Positions 53,701-63,349 of a stretch of 64,000 nucleotides of DNA are shown here, piece by piece. The notes beneath the pieces are model-generated. The model made no database searches. It saw nothing but the letters and a program-made list of their open reading frames with translations, and was not told where the DNA came from. The DNA is taken from the NCBI RefSeq assembly GCF_029784135.1, contig NC_073745.1, positions 158,361,335 to 158,425,334 of the forward strand. The letters run 5' to 3'. Both the position numbers and the translations under genes were made by a program. The DNA comes from Toxorhynchites rutilus septentrionalis. Its lineage: Eukaryota > Arthropoda > Insecta > Diptera > Culicidae. Each line of letters starts with the position of its first letter. The first letter of the stretch is position 1.

Positions 53701-54145
53701 TTGTTTTATGGAATGGTTCCAATTTAGAAAAAATTTTATACTCGTGGTTTTGAAAAAAACCATTTCGAACGCCCTCGATGCCGCCTTGTTCTGGATTTGC
53801 CACCAAAGCAGATTGTATACAGAACAAACTTTTTTTTTCTGCTACCAGCTGCCGTTTTGCGATTGCGTTTGCCACTCGCCACTCGCTGCAACTGCCTGTT
53901 GTCTTGATGTCCATCGAACCGAATGTGTTCTGTTCTGAATGCGGGTTTTCTTATCGTCGCGAGCAGCTTTGCCAGCTAACTCGATCACTTCGGCGGCCGA
54001 AACTATATAACGCCGGCTAGGTGGACTGGTGCACTGGTACTAACGCGCTCGGCCTAGCTACCCTTGCGGGGAACTCCAGATCAACACGGTTCGAGCGGGA
54101 TTTTGCCTTTTCCTTCACTTTTCCTCCTTTACCATGTCCAGACAT
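53685..54145 (-). pseudogene. Histone H2A pseudogene with 3' stem-loop
   Basis: Starts at ATG (54145) with MSGHGKGGKVKEKAKSRSNR, the H2A N-terminal tail. The next region lacks about 16 residues, continues APVHLAG, shifts frame, and resumes AAEVIELAGKAARDDKKTRI (helix region of H2A). Beyond that the coding match is lost. At 53700-53685 the minus strand reads GGCGCTTATCAGGGCC, the histone mRNA 3' stem-loop with one stem mismatch, followed by an A/G-rich stretch that could be the downstream element. A replication-dependent histone gene copy decayed here. Upstream DNA (54146-54380) may be its promoter. Confidence 0.85.
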
Positions 54146-54391
54146 GGCTGCTTGGGTTGGTTTGTTGATGTGTTGTGATGCGAACCGATGTGGTGTACGG
54201 TTTGAATGAGAATGATCGTTACGGCAGCGGAGCGGGGATTTTTAAGCTGACTGGCTGGCTCGAGAATTACGCATGTGTGAGACTGCGACCAATGTTTCGT
54301 TCATTTTTTTCTTTTTCCTTTCCAATCGTGCTTCATTCTATTTCGCTGCTGCTCTGGTTGCCCGTTTTGGTCGGTTCGATTTGAGGAGCAC

Positions 54392-55160
54392 AAAATGGAC
54401 CAATCAAAAATGGGCACATAGGGCATTTTAACAATGCTTGATATTTCACAATTATTCAATTATTTATCTCAAGAAAAATGAAATGTTATTCGTTATGATA
54501 GATGTGTAGATATATTTCCTATCAATTGATGCAAAAACCTTTGCGATCTATTGAGAAATGCTCGAGTTATAAGCGTTCCAAATCTTGCATTTTTTCCTAC
54601 TTGTTCAGTGCCTAGATTTCCATTTCACCCCCTATATCTTCCGGTTAGACGTAGTCCTACGTCAAAAAAGACATGAAAACCAAGCCAGGCAGCTTGGTTT
54701 TGATGTCTCTGTTAGGGAACACATTTCGGTGGGAGCAAAAGCTCCCCCTTCTTTTATGTATTTGCAATGCCGATTTCCCCCAGGCAGCTTGGTTTTGATG
54801 TCTCTGTTAGGGAACCGCCGCATGTGTCATCAATTTCGACCAATCAAAAGAGGGTATTTCCGTTAGGATAGGGGTTGAGATTTTTCAATTGTTCGATAGT
54901 TAGTTCCATGACACACAATATTTTCTTCAACATGAAAATTGTTATGGAGTGCCGAAATCGATTGACGCAAAAATTTCATCAATCCATCATGAAATGATTG
55001 AGTAATAAGCGTTTGAAATTGGACATTTTGCACGATGCGATCGATTTTTGTTTTTCATTTTGTACCCCCATATGTTCCCGAAAGACGTAAGAAAACAGGA
55101 AGTAGGTTATATCTGTGGTATAACCGCAAGGGTGACGTAGGACTATCGTTGATTCAGTGA
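54392..55160 (+). repeat. Tandem pair of a roughly 440-base repeat
   Basis: 54392-54835 and 54836-55160 share the same order of blocks: GACCAATCAAAA, TTTCA.AATT.TTC, ATGAAAT/ATGAAAA, ATTGA.GCAAAAA, GAGTTATAAGCGTT / GAGTAATAAGCGTT, and a C-rich CCCC.TAT.TTCC, then GACGTA. In the first unit CCAGGCAGCTTGGTTTTGAT and the following bases are repeated at 54683 and 54780 (36 bases, identical). No coding capacity. Confidence 0.7.
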
Positions 55161-55175
55161 TCATTTGTTTGTAGT
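55101..55175 (+). repeat. GGTTATATCTGTG-type repeat, copy 2
   Basis: Same blocks as 14520-14600: GGTTATATCTGTGGTATAACC, GCAAGG, then CATTTGTTTG. Here it lies at the end of the tandem repeat region. Confidence 0.65.
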
Positions 55176-55426
55176 TGCATTTGAATCAATTCTGAATGAA
55201 TGAATAAATGAATATTTGGGGGACTTCGAAAACGAGAGCGTTACGTATAATGCATAATACATTGCTTGTATTGTGATATGATTTGTATTACATTTCCAAT
55301 AGACAAAATATCTGCTGCATCAAATTAGTCTACATTATTTTTGCGTTCGCTCATCCTTTCTCAGAACACCCATTTCTCTTTTGAGAAATTGTTGGGTAAA
55401 CATCCCGAAAGACGTGGTCTTACGTT

Positions 55427-55709
55427 GATCGCACTTGATTGAAAAATCACAAAACCAAATGTATTTGGTCGCAGTGTTATATGGATAGAAAACATCAAAA
55501 TAAACTCTTTCGCTTGAATGTTTTTTTCCATTCCCAGGGGAACTGACAGATTATTTTTCAACAACGATAACGTCTTTCCAGATTCTCTTCGATACTCGAA
55601 GCCCACCAGTGGTTAATGCTAACTCGATAACCACCAGTTCATTGCACTTGATTTAAAAATCACAAAAGCAAATGTATTTGGTCGCAGTGTTATATGGTTA
55701 GAAAACATA
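55427..55709 (+). repeat. 65-base direct repeats leading into the GGTCA array
   Basis: 55427-55492 and 55643-55709 are nearly identical (GCACTTGATT, AAAATCACAAAA, AAATGTATTTGGTCGCAGTG, TTATATGG, AGAAAACAT). The second copy runs directly into the pentamer array at 55711, so the array may have started at this repeat's edge (it contains a lone GGTC). Confidence 0.8.
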
Positions 55710-55710
55710 A

Positions 55711-57388
55711 GGTCAGGTCAGGTCAGGTCAGGTCAGGTCAGGTCAGGTCAGGTCAGGTCAGGTCAGGTCAGGTCAGGTCAGGTCAGGTCAGGTCAGGTCA
55801 GGTCAGGTCAGGTCAGGTCAGGTCAGGTCAGGTCAGGTCAGGTCAGGTCAGGTCAGGTCAGGTCAGGTCAGGTCAGGTCAGGTCAGGTCAGGTCAGGTCA
55901 GGTCAGGTCAGGTCAGGTCAGGTCAGGTCAGGTCAGGTCAGGTCAGGTCAGGTCAGGTCAGGTCAGGTCAGGTCAGGTCAGGTCAGGTCAGGTCAGGTCA
56001 GGTCAGGTCAGGTCAGGTCAGGTCAGGTCAGGTCAGGTCAGGTCAGGTCAGGTCAGGTCAGGTCAGGTCAGGTCAGGTCAGGTCAGGTCAGGTCAGGTCA
56101 GGTCAGGTCAGGTCAGGTCAGGTCAGGTCAGGTCAGGTCAGGTCAGGTCAGGTCAGGTCAGGTCAGGTCAGGTCAGGTCAGGTCAGGTCAGGTCAGGTCA
56201 GGTCAGGTCAGGTCAGGTCAGGTCAGGTCAGGTCAGGTCAGGTCAGGTCAGGTCAGGTCAGGTCAGGTCAGGTCAGGTCAGGTCAGGTCAGGTCAGGTCA
56301 GGTCAGGTCAGGTCAGGTCAGGTCAGGTCAGGTCAGGTCAGGTCAGGTCAGGTCAGGTCAGGTCAGGTCAGGTCAGGTCAGGTCAGGTCAGGTCAGGTCA
56401 GGTCAGGTCAGGTCAGGTCAGGTCAGGTCAGGTCAGGTCAGGTCAGGTCAGGTCAGGTCAGGTCAGGTCAGGTCAGGTCAGGTCAGGTCAGGTCAGGTCA
56501 GGTCAGGTCAGGTCAGGTCAGGTCAGGTCAGGTCAGGTCAGGTCAGGTCAGGTCAGGTCAGGTCAGGTCAGGTCAGGTCAGGTCAGGTCAGGTCAGGTCA
56601 GGTCAGGTCAGGTCAGGTCAGGTCAGGTCAGGTCAGGTCAGGTCAGGTCAGGTCAGGTCAGGTCAGGTCAGGTCAGGTCAGGTCAGGTCAGGTCAGGTCA
56701 GGTCAGGTCAGGTCAGGTCAGGTCAGGTCAGGTCAGGTCAGGTCAGGTCAGGTCAGGTCAGGTCAGGTCAGGTCAGGTCAGGTCAGGTCAGGTCAGGTCA
56801 GGTCAGGTCAGGTCAGGTCAGGTCAGGTCAGGTCAGGTCAGGTCAGGTCAGGTCAGGTCAGGTCAGGTCAGGTCAGGTCAGGTCAGGTCAGGTCAGGTCA
56901 GGTCAGGTCAGGTCAGGTCAGGTCAGGTCAGGTCAGGTCAGGTCAGGTCAGGTCAGGTCAGGTCAGGTCAGGTCAGGTCAGGTCAGGTCAGGTCAGGTCA
57001 GGTCAGGTCAGGTCAGGTCAGGTCAGGTCAGGTCAGGTCAGGTCAGGTCAGGTCAGGTCAGGTCAGGTCAGGTCAGGTCAGGTCAGGTCAGGTCAGGTCA
57101 GGTCAGGTCAGGTCAGGTCAGGTCAGGTCAGGTCAGGTCAGGTCAGGTCAGGTCAGGTCAGGTCAGGTCAGGTCAGGTCAGGTCAGGTCAGGTCAGGTCA
57201 GGTCAGGTCAGGTCAGGTCAGGTCAGGTCAGGTCAGGTCAGGTCAGGTCAGGTCAGGTCAGGTCAGGTCAGGTCAGGTCAGGTCAGGTCAGGTCAGGTCA
57301 GGTCAGGTCAGGTCAGGTCAGGTCAGGTCAGGTCAGGTCAGGTCAGGTCAGGTCAGGTCAGGTCAGGTCAGGTCAGGTCAGGTCAGGT
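55711..57388. repeat. (GGTCA)n = (TCAGG)n pentamer array, about 335 copies
   Basis: From 55711 to 57385 the sequence is GGTCA repeated 335 times with no visible substitution or indel, then a partial GGT. The pentamer is the permutation TCAGG, the telomeric motif known from many beetles; other insects usually have TTAGG, and Diptera lack telomerase repeats. The array also spells AGGTCA, a nuclear-receptor half-site, every five bases. The open frame through it is an artefact of a 15-base codon period without stops. Confidence 0.97.
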
Positions 57389-57404
57389 AATAAGCGCACC
57401 AGCG

Positions 57405-57600
57405 CTTTCATGAGAACGAAGTCAGCTTCACCAGAACAGCGACAACATGCTCCAATCGCTGTTCAATTATAACTGAGTGGATTTCCGAGCGGTGCTCGCT
57501 TATATACCGATTGGTGATTTCAATAGCCTGTTTTGAAAGCAATTTTAAGGCAATTGAAACAAGTTTTTGGATGAAAAAGTAACAAGTATATACCGCGTAG
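57405..57600 (+). repeat. Dispersed repeat shared with 15150-15345
   Basis: Copy of the repeat described at 15150, starting within 20 bases of the end of the GGTCA array and running up to the mariner relic. Confidence 0.75.
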
Positions 57601-57604
57601 ACAT

Positions 57605-58228
57605 TTTATCTTTCGAATGAAGTGTTTATCATACCATTTCGGTCAGTTGTTTAAGAGCTATTGACGCTCAAAATCTCGGTCAGACACAGACACGTCAGAC
57701 GTGGTTTGCACGGTATAAAAGTGGTAATTTTGATATGGAAGACGAAGAACGTTAAGGTCAGCCAAACAAGTTTGAAGATGAAGAATTAGAGGCTTTACTC
57801 GATCAAGAGTAGCTCAGCTATGGTCCGATCGTTTAAAAGCAATGGGAATGATCCGAAAGATAGGAAATTAGGTGCCGTATGAAATGAAGCCACGAGACGT
57901 CGAACGCCGTTTTTTCACGTGCGAACAACTGCTCCAACGGCATAAAAGTAAGGGTTTTTTGCATCGAATCGCTACTGGCGATGAAAAGTGGGTCCATTAC
58001 GACAATCCTTAGCGTCGGGCAACGCATGGATACCCCGGTCATGCATCAACATCGACGGCCGCGCGGAATATTCACGGCCAGAAGGTTCTGCTGTCTATTT
58101 GGTGGACCAACTGGGTATAGTGTACTATGAGCTGCTAAAACTGAATGAAACCATTACGGGGGACCTCTGCCGACGTCAATTGATGCGTTTGAGCCGTGCA
58201 CTGAAGGAAAAACGGCCACAATACGAGC
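57605..58228 (+). pseudogene. mariner transposase relic, cut by BEL element
   Basis: Same family as the copy at 28.4 kb. Blocks on the plus strand: RQTWFARYKSGNFDMEDEER, KFEDEELEALLDQE (57775-57810), GDEKWVHYDN-like (57976-58005), WWTNWV/DQLG region, LKLNETITGDLCRRQLM and RLSRALKEKRPQYE, each separated by stops or shifts. The match stops at E just before 58229, where the BEL LTR begins with TGTTCACG. The C-terminal DDD part is therefore displaced beyond the BEL insertion and outside the window. Confidence 0.87.
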
Positions 58229-58516
58229 TGTTCACGCGCATCACTTGCAGCGCGCGATTCTAGTAATACTCCTTCCGAGTACCCCCCGTAAAAGCTACTT
58301 TGTGTAGCGAGCTTTTAACCAATAGAATCAACATACAATAAGTCAGTCACAATTATATCGCCAACCACGTCGGCCGCCATAGATCTCCGTCGCGATAATA
58401 TAGTAATCGAAGTTGAAGAAATAAAGTTTGTGCGTTTTGGATTCATCTCTTGAAGAAAGGGAAATAGGTCAGGTGAGCCCCGACCCGATGACCACAATCT
58501 AAGACGGGTCCGAACA
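58229..58516 (+). repeat. BEL 5' LTR
   Basis: 288 bases, starting TGTTCACG and ending TCCGAACA (TGTTC/GAACA inverted tips). Its end is fixed by the PBS one base later; its start by loss of mariner similarity. An AATAAAG near 58420 may be the poly-A signal in R. Confidence 0.85.
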
Positions 58517-58517
58517 T

Positions 58518-58530
58518 TGGTGCCGTGACC
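58518..58530 (+). promoter_or_regulatory. BEL primer binding site
   Basis: TGGTGCCGTGACC directly follows the LTR. TGG at the start pairs with a tRNA CCA end, and this sequence is typical of insect BEL elements. The leader 58531-59335 contains two similar blocks, ACAAGGCCTATT...GGCTC followed by GGTGAG, at 58767 and 59202, each with a splice-donor-like GTGAG. Confidence 0.8.
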
Positions 58531-59335
58531 AGGATTTTTCCTGAAGTCAAAGGGTCATCGGATATGCCATTTTGATCTCCGTCAGTCGCTATTCTCTACG
58601 GCATTACAATACGGCATTCTTTACGGCGGTACGCCATTCTTCATGATCGTTCAAAGCAGCTATTGTGCTTTCTATTGTGAACAAGAACAATCAGTCAGCT
58701 ATAGGATAAGGGTCCTTACCATCGGTCATTGAAGTGGACTAGCAATTGGAACATAAAACATCAGCATACAAGGCCTATTGTACAGGCTCAAACGGTGAGT
58801 ACCTGTCCAATAATTTATGCTGATTTTGGTAGATCTACCGGATCTTTCTTTTTTTGGTTCCTGCTGCGCATTTCAACTCGGGTGCGGCGGGATTATATAC
58901 GACGGAAACTACTGCGACTTGGAGATTTGATTTGTTTCACGACGGATTGAGATGATTATTTGGATCAGTGGATATACCATCTGGTACTAGCTTGCTTGAA
59001 CGAATTACACGCGAACACGAGAGGACTGGTTGATTGTTGCACCGTGAATTTTACTACTCTGCGTTTGCTGGATTGCTGATTCACAAGATATCGCTGTGAT
59101 TGTGACTTCATCGGCTCCCATCATCGGTGTCGCGTACACCTGGAAAGCATTGGTCGAGCAACGCTTCTGGATTATTGTTCCTGTAAGGAGGTTTGGAAAT
59201 ATACAAGGCCTATTTTCATAGGCTCGCAGGTGAGCCTCTTTCCAATCATCATACATTTTATTCCGTGGGTGCTTGCTCGTGTTTCCTTGTTTCCCAGTTG
59301 TTGTTCTTCGACCGACTTCCATCAACATCGGCATC

Positions 59336-60784
59336 ATGGGGAAGAAGGCAAAGGCGAAGCTGCAACTCCGGGAGTCCGTCATCGGATTTATACACCGAAC
59401 CGAAAAGTTCGTTGAAAATTGCAACGCTGACACCGATTTCCACCAACTGCAAGCACGGATAGGAAAACTGGATGAGAAGTGGAGCGAGTTTGAAAGCGTA
59501 CAAGGTGAAATCGAGGAAATGGAGGAGGATGAAACCAACATGGAGACGCACGAGGAGGTTCGAGCGGAGTTCGAGGAGCTGTATTTTAAGGTAAAGGCAG
59601 GGTTGAAATCCAAACTACCACCCTCAACCCCCTCTTCCACTACTACTACTCCCACTAGAGATAAGAATGTGGGTTCATGTTCTGGCATACGCTTGCCCAA
59701 GATCAGCTTGCCAGAATTCAGTGGGGAGTACGACAAATGGTTGCCATTCTTCGACACTTTTGGATCACTTATCCACGATAATACGGATTTAAATCTGATC
59801 CAAAAATTCCACCATTTGCGAGCGTCTCTAAGGGGTGAGGCACTTAAGGTGGTAGATTCCTTTCAAATGAGTGAAGCTAGTTATGGGGTCGCATGGTCCG
59901 CTTTGGTGAAACGGTATTCGAATAAATATCTCCAGAAGAAGCGCCATGTCAACGCGCTTTTGCAATACCCGAAGGTGAAAAGGATGTCGGCAAATGGTAT
60001 TCACGATTTGATTGAATGTTTCGATCGACATACGAAGATTCTTGATCAACTGGGAGAGAATACTTCGGACTGGGGAGCGATGTTGATGCAGCTGTTGGTG
60101 TCGAAGCTTGATGATGAGTCGCTTAAAGACTGGGAGAAGCGTGCGGTCAAGAAAAATGATCCTGCTTTCGCGGACGTTATGGAGTTCCTCGAAGGACAGA
60201 CACGGATTCTGGATGCTGTAGCAGTCGATCGTCGCTCGGAGAATTTACAATCATCTTCCTCTGCTACTAACTCCGGCTTCAAGAAATCAGTACCCAAGTT
60301 TTCTGTGCATGCAACCACTGATACTCCTACGATGCAGTGTATGCAATGCAATGGTCGACATTATATCACAAGCTGCCCTGTATTTGAGCGGATGACACTA
60401 GATAAACGGTTCCAAGTAGTCAACTCTAAGAAGCTGTGCAGCAACTGTTTGAGACAAGGTCATCTGAACCGTGACTGTACATCGCGTTTCCGTTGCCGCA
60501 CTTGTAGTAAGAAACACCATTCTCTTCTACATCCTGGAATAGGGGCGTCGGTTTCCACTCCAACTGTTGGTCCACTGACGCAGGCGCCTTCTACGGCTCA
60601 GCCACAACCCAGCAATACTACACACGTGGTTTCCATAGACGATTCATTACAAACGATGCAGAGTTCGGTGGCCATCATTTTCGCTTCCAACCAACGTCGC
60701 AACAGAGCATCGAGAGTTCCATGTATTTCTTTCAACGGTTCTGGTGTCAGTGAAGGACTGCAATGGGCGTTCACATCTAGCTAG
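59336..60784 (+). CDS. BEL Gag with zinc knuckles (482 codons)
   Basis: The likely start is ATG in CATCATGGGG (MGKKAKAKLQLRES); an earlier ATG at 59273 is in frame but less plausible. It forms the particle shell and binds RNA. N-terminal coiled-coil region (EIEEMEEDETNMETHEE), then the conserved capsid block LPEFSGEYDKWLPFFDTF and KFHHLRASLRGEAL. Knuckles at the C-terminus are CMQCNGRHYITSC, CSNCLRQGHLNRDC and CRTCSKKHH. The frame ends at TAG (60782-60784) shortly after the point where pol continues in the +1 frame; BEL normally has one gag-pol ORF, so this is probably a frameshift mutation. Confidence 0.88.
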   Translation: MGKKAKAKLQLRESVIGFIHRTEKFVENCNADTDFHQLQARIGKLDEKWSEFESVQGEIEEMEEDETNMETHEEVRAEFEELYFKVKAGLKSKLPPSTPSSTTTTPTRDKNVGSCSGIRLPKISLPEFSGEYDKWLPFFDTFGSLIHDNTDLNLIQKFHHLRASLRGEALKVVDSFQMSEASYGVAWSALVKRYSNKYLQKKRHVNALLQYPKVKRMSANGIHDLIECFDRHTKILDQLGENTSDWGAMLMQLLVSKLDDESLKDWEKRAVKKNDPAFADVMEFLEGQTRILDAVAVDRRSENLQSSSSATNSGFKKSVPKFSVHATTDTPTMQCMQCNGRHYITSCPVFERMTLDKRFQVVNSKKLCSNCLRQGHLNRDCTSRFRCRTCSKKHHSLLHPGIGASVSTPTVGPLTQAPSTAQPQPSNTTHVVSIDDSLQTMQSSVAIIFASNQRRNRASRVPCISFNGSGVSEGLQWAFTSS

Positions 60785-61703
60785 GGCGCTTCTGGATAGC
60801 GGGTCACAGGCGAATATTATCTCGGATCGTCTGTGTCAAATTCTAAAGTTACATAGGAAGGGAGTTAACGTACCGATCTCTGGGATTGGCAGTTCCACTT
60901 TCCGAGTTTCACACTCCGTTACGACGACGGTTTCATCTCGAATTAGCGATTATTCCATACCGATGGAATTCCTAGTAATGAAGAAAGTGACTGAGGACCA
61001 ACCATCAGCGACTATCCCCATCGGAGACTGGAATCTCCCAACCGACTTCCAGTTGGCTGACCCAGGCTTCAATAAACGTGGCACGATCGACCTTCTTCTC
61101 GGATTGGAACACTTCTACGAGTTCCTCCTGCTCAATGGTGGCCGGGTTCAAATCCAGCGTATAGGCAACGGGCTTCCATTGCTCGTCAACACAGTATTCG
61201 GTTGGGTTGTAGCAGGAAAGGTGAACCTAGGTCAAATGAATCCAATTCCTAGTTGTCATGTGGTAGTTGGCAACTCGTTGGAGCAGAAGATCGAGCGGTT
61301 TTGGACGATCGATGAAATTCAGGACGCTCCACGGTTCTCACAGGAAGAGATCGATTGCGAAAACCATTACAGAGTCACGTTCTCACGCGATACTGAAGGA
61401 CGATATGTGGTTCGGTTTCCGAAACGAGTGGGCTTCGACAAGATGATCGGAGACTCAAGGGAAATGGCGTTACGGCGATTTATTCAGCTAGAGAGGCGTT
61501 TTAAGCAGGATGAAGCACTGCGTGAGCGGTACAGTGACTCAATACGAGAGTATTTGAACAACGGGCACATGGCATTAGTCGAAGGGGCGGAGGAAAGGTC
61601 CAAAGAGCAGCTCGTGTGTTACTTACCACACCATCCGGTCGTCAAGGAGTCGAGCACGACTACAAAGATTCGGCCGGTGTGGATCAGCCAAGACGACCAA
61701 TAA
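60744..61703 (+). pseudogene. BEL pol, protease to RT start
   Basis: Begins in overlap with the end of gag. Aspartic protease LLDSGSQANIISDRL near 60789, then IDLLLGLEHFYEFL, LPLLVNTVFGWVVAG, FIQLERRFKQDEALRERYSD and YLPHHPVVKES. At about 61680 the block that should read into SAKTTNNYSLNDGL is shifted by a small deletion, and this frame ends at 61703. Confidence 0.87.
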
Positions 61704-62185
61704 TTATTCCCTCAACGACGGACTGATGACGGGACCAGTTATCCAGGATCAACTAATCGATCTGATCCTGCGTTTCCGCAAGCACAAGGTGGCGTTAGTC
61801 GCGGACATCGAGAAGATGTACCTACAGGTGAAGGTATATTCGGACGACTGTCAATTCCAGCGCATTCTGTGGCGCTTCTCCCCATCCGATCCGATCAGGA
61901 CGTACGAACTACAGCGGGTAACATTTGGTTTGGCACCGTCTTCTTTTCTCGCCACTCGATCACTTCATCAGTTGGCGGAAGACGAAGGTGCTGTGTTTCC
62001 ACGAGCGAAAGCAGCGCTCGTGAATGATTTCTATGTAGACGATTACATCGGTGGTGCTGATTTTGAGGAAGAAGCAATTTTGTTGAGGCAGGAGCTTGAG
62101 CAGCTGTTTATGCTCGGACGATTAGCCAAACGGGGCAAATCAAGGTGGAGTTGTTGTCGTCGAAATCACGTCCCGCGCCGCTGAA
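61684..62185 (+). pseudogene. BEL pol, RT palm with YVDD
   Basis: Continues after the shift with SAKTTNNYSLNDGLMTGP, VADIEKMYLQVKV, QRVTFGLAPSSFLATRSL and the catalytic FYVDDYIGG near 62028. After QELEQLF a large piece of RT (thumb and connection) is missing: at about 62110-62130 the sequence goes straight to the TGQIKVELLSSKSR block of RNase H in another frame. Confidence 0.86.
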
Positions 62186-62530
62186 AAGGGTCGGCGTCGC
62201 AAGGTTGGAACTTTGCGGAGCGTTGCTGGCAGCCAAACTCTACCAAAAGGTTCGACATGCGCTAAAGATGGAAGAAACGGAAGCATGGTTTTGGTCCGAC
62301 TCGACTGTCGTCCTTTGCTGGTTGCGATCACCATCCTATGTCTGGCCGACGTACGTTGCGAACCGTGTCTCACAGATCCAGGAATGGACGAAAGGACATC
62401 GATGGAATCACGTCAAGGGTACGTGCCCAACACATCGACAGCCAACACATCAGTGTCGCAGAGCTGCAAGTCGCAAAACAAGCTTTGGTCCGTCAGGTGC
62501 AGCAGAACGCGTTCGCCACAGAAATTAAGG
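62130..62530 (+). pseudogene. BEL pol, RNase H region
   Basis: VELLSSKSRPAPLKR, ARLELCGALLAAKLYQKV, WFWSDSTVVLCWL and SPSYVWPTYVANRVSQIQEW are the usual BEL RNase H blocks. After WNHVKGT another deletion or shift joins to the AQHIDSQHISVAELQ segment that precedes integrase. Confidence 0.85.
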
Positions 62531-63349
62531 AGCTATCCAATCATCGTGTCGTCCCCGTCCGCTCACCGTTGAAACTTCTAAATCCATTTATTGATCAGCA
62601 AGGTGTACTACGCGTTGGTGGCCGGCTTGAATCCGCCAACGAACCGTATCCCGTAAGGCACCCCATCATCCTCCCTAGCAAACACTCGTTTTCGCGTCTT
62701 GTCACAGTCGCATATCACCAGCTCTCCCTTCACGGTGGCCCACGAATGACGCTCGCACAAGTCCGCCAGGAATATTGGCCCCTGAATGGCATGTCTCTGG
62801 CAAACTATATTTACCGGAATTGTATACGTTGTTTCCGAAGCAACCCTGCCTCAGTAACCCAACCTCCCGGACAGCTTCCTCGTCCTCGAACCCTTCCAGC
62901 TCGACCTTTTTCCACTACTGGGGTAGATTACTGTGGTCCAATCTACCTCAAACCCGTTCACCGGAAAGCTGCAGCGCAGAAGGCCTACATCGCTGTTTTC
63001 GTGTGCTTCTGCACCAAAGCAGTTCACTTGGAGCTAGTGGGCGATTTGTCGACAGCCAAATTCATCGCCGCACTGCGTCGTTTCGTTGGAAAACGAGGGG
63101 TTCCTGCCGAGATCCACTCGGACAACGGCCTCAACTTCAAGGGGGCTAACAACGAACTCCGAGCGCTCTACGATCTTCTCAACGATTCCGCAAGTGCAAC
63201 CACCATAAGCAACGAAGCCGCTCGGAATGGAATCGTGTGGAAATTCATTCCACCGAGAGCCCCAAACTTCGGTGGTCTTTGGGAAGCCGCTGTCAAATCC
63301 GCACGAACTGGATGTTCTGACTCCGGGTCATTTTCTCACCGGATCTTCG
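62430..63349 (+). pseudogene. BEL integrase, with 3' deletion
   Basis: Zinc-binding part YHQLSLHGGPRMTLAQVRQE and CIRCF, then the catalytic core VDYCGPIYLK, EIHSDNGLNFKG and APNFGGLWEAAVKSA (D, D, E). This large block is open. After KSART the sequence jumps to ELDVLTPGHFLTGSSL, skipping the usual linker, and that in turn is fused at 63350 to a second copy of the RT block. Integrase catalysis could be intact in this piece, but its C-terminus is lost. Confidence 0.86.

Noticed and set aside
55711..57388. Calling the array a telomere
   Set aside because: It is internal, flanked on both sides by ordinary repeats, and the other evidence favours a mosquito, which would not use TCAGG. Kept only as a question.
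55694..57472. 592-codon open frame of GQVRS repeats
   Set aside because: It is only the translation of the GGTCA array. A 5-base unit read in triplets has a 15-base period without stops, so any frame stays open.
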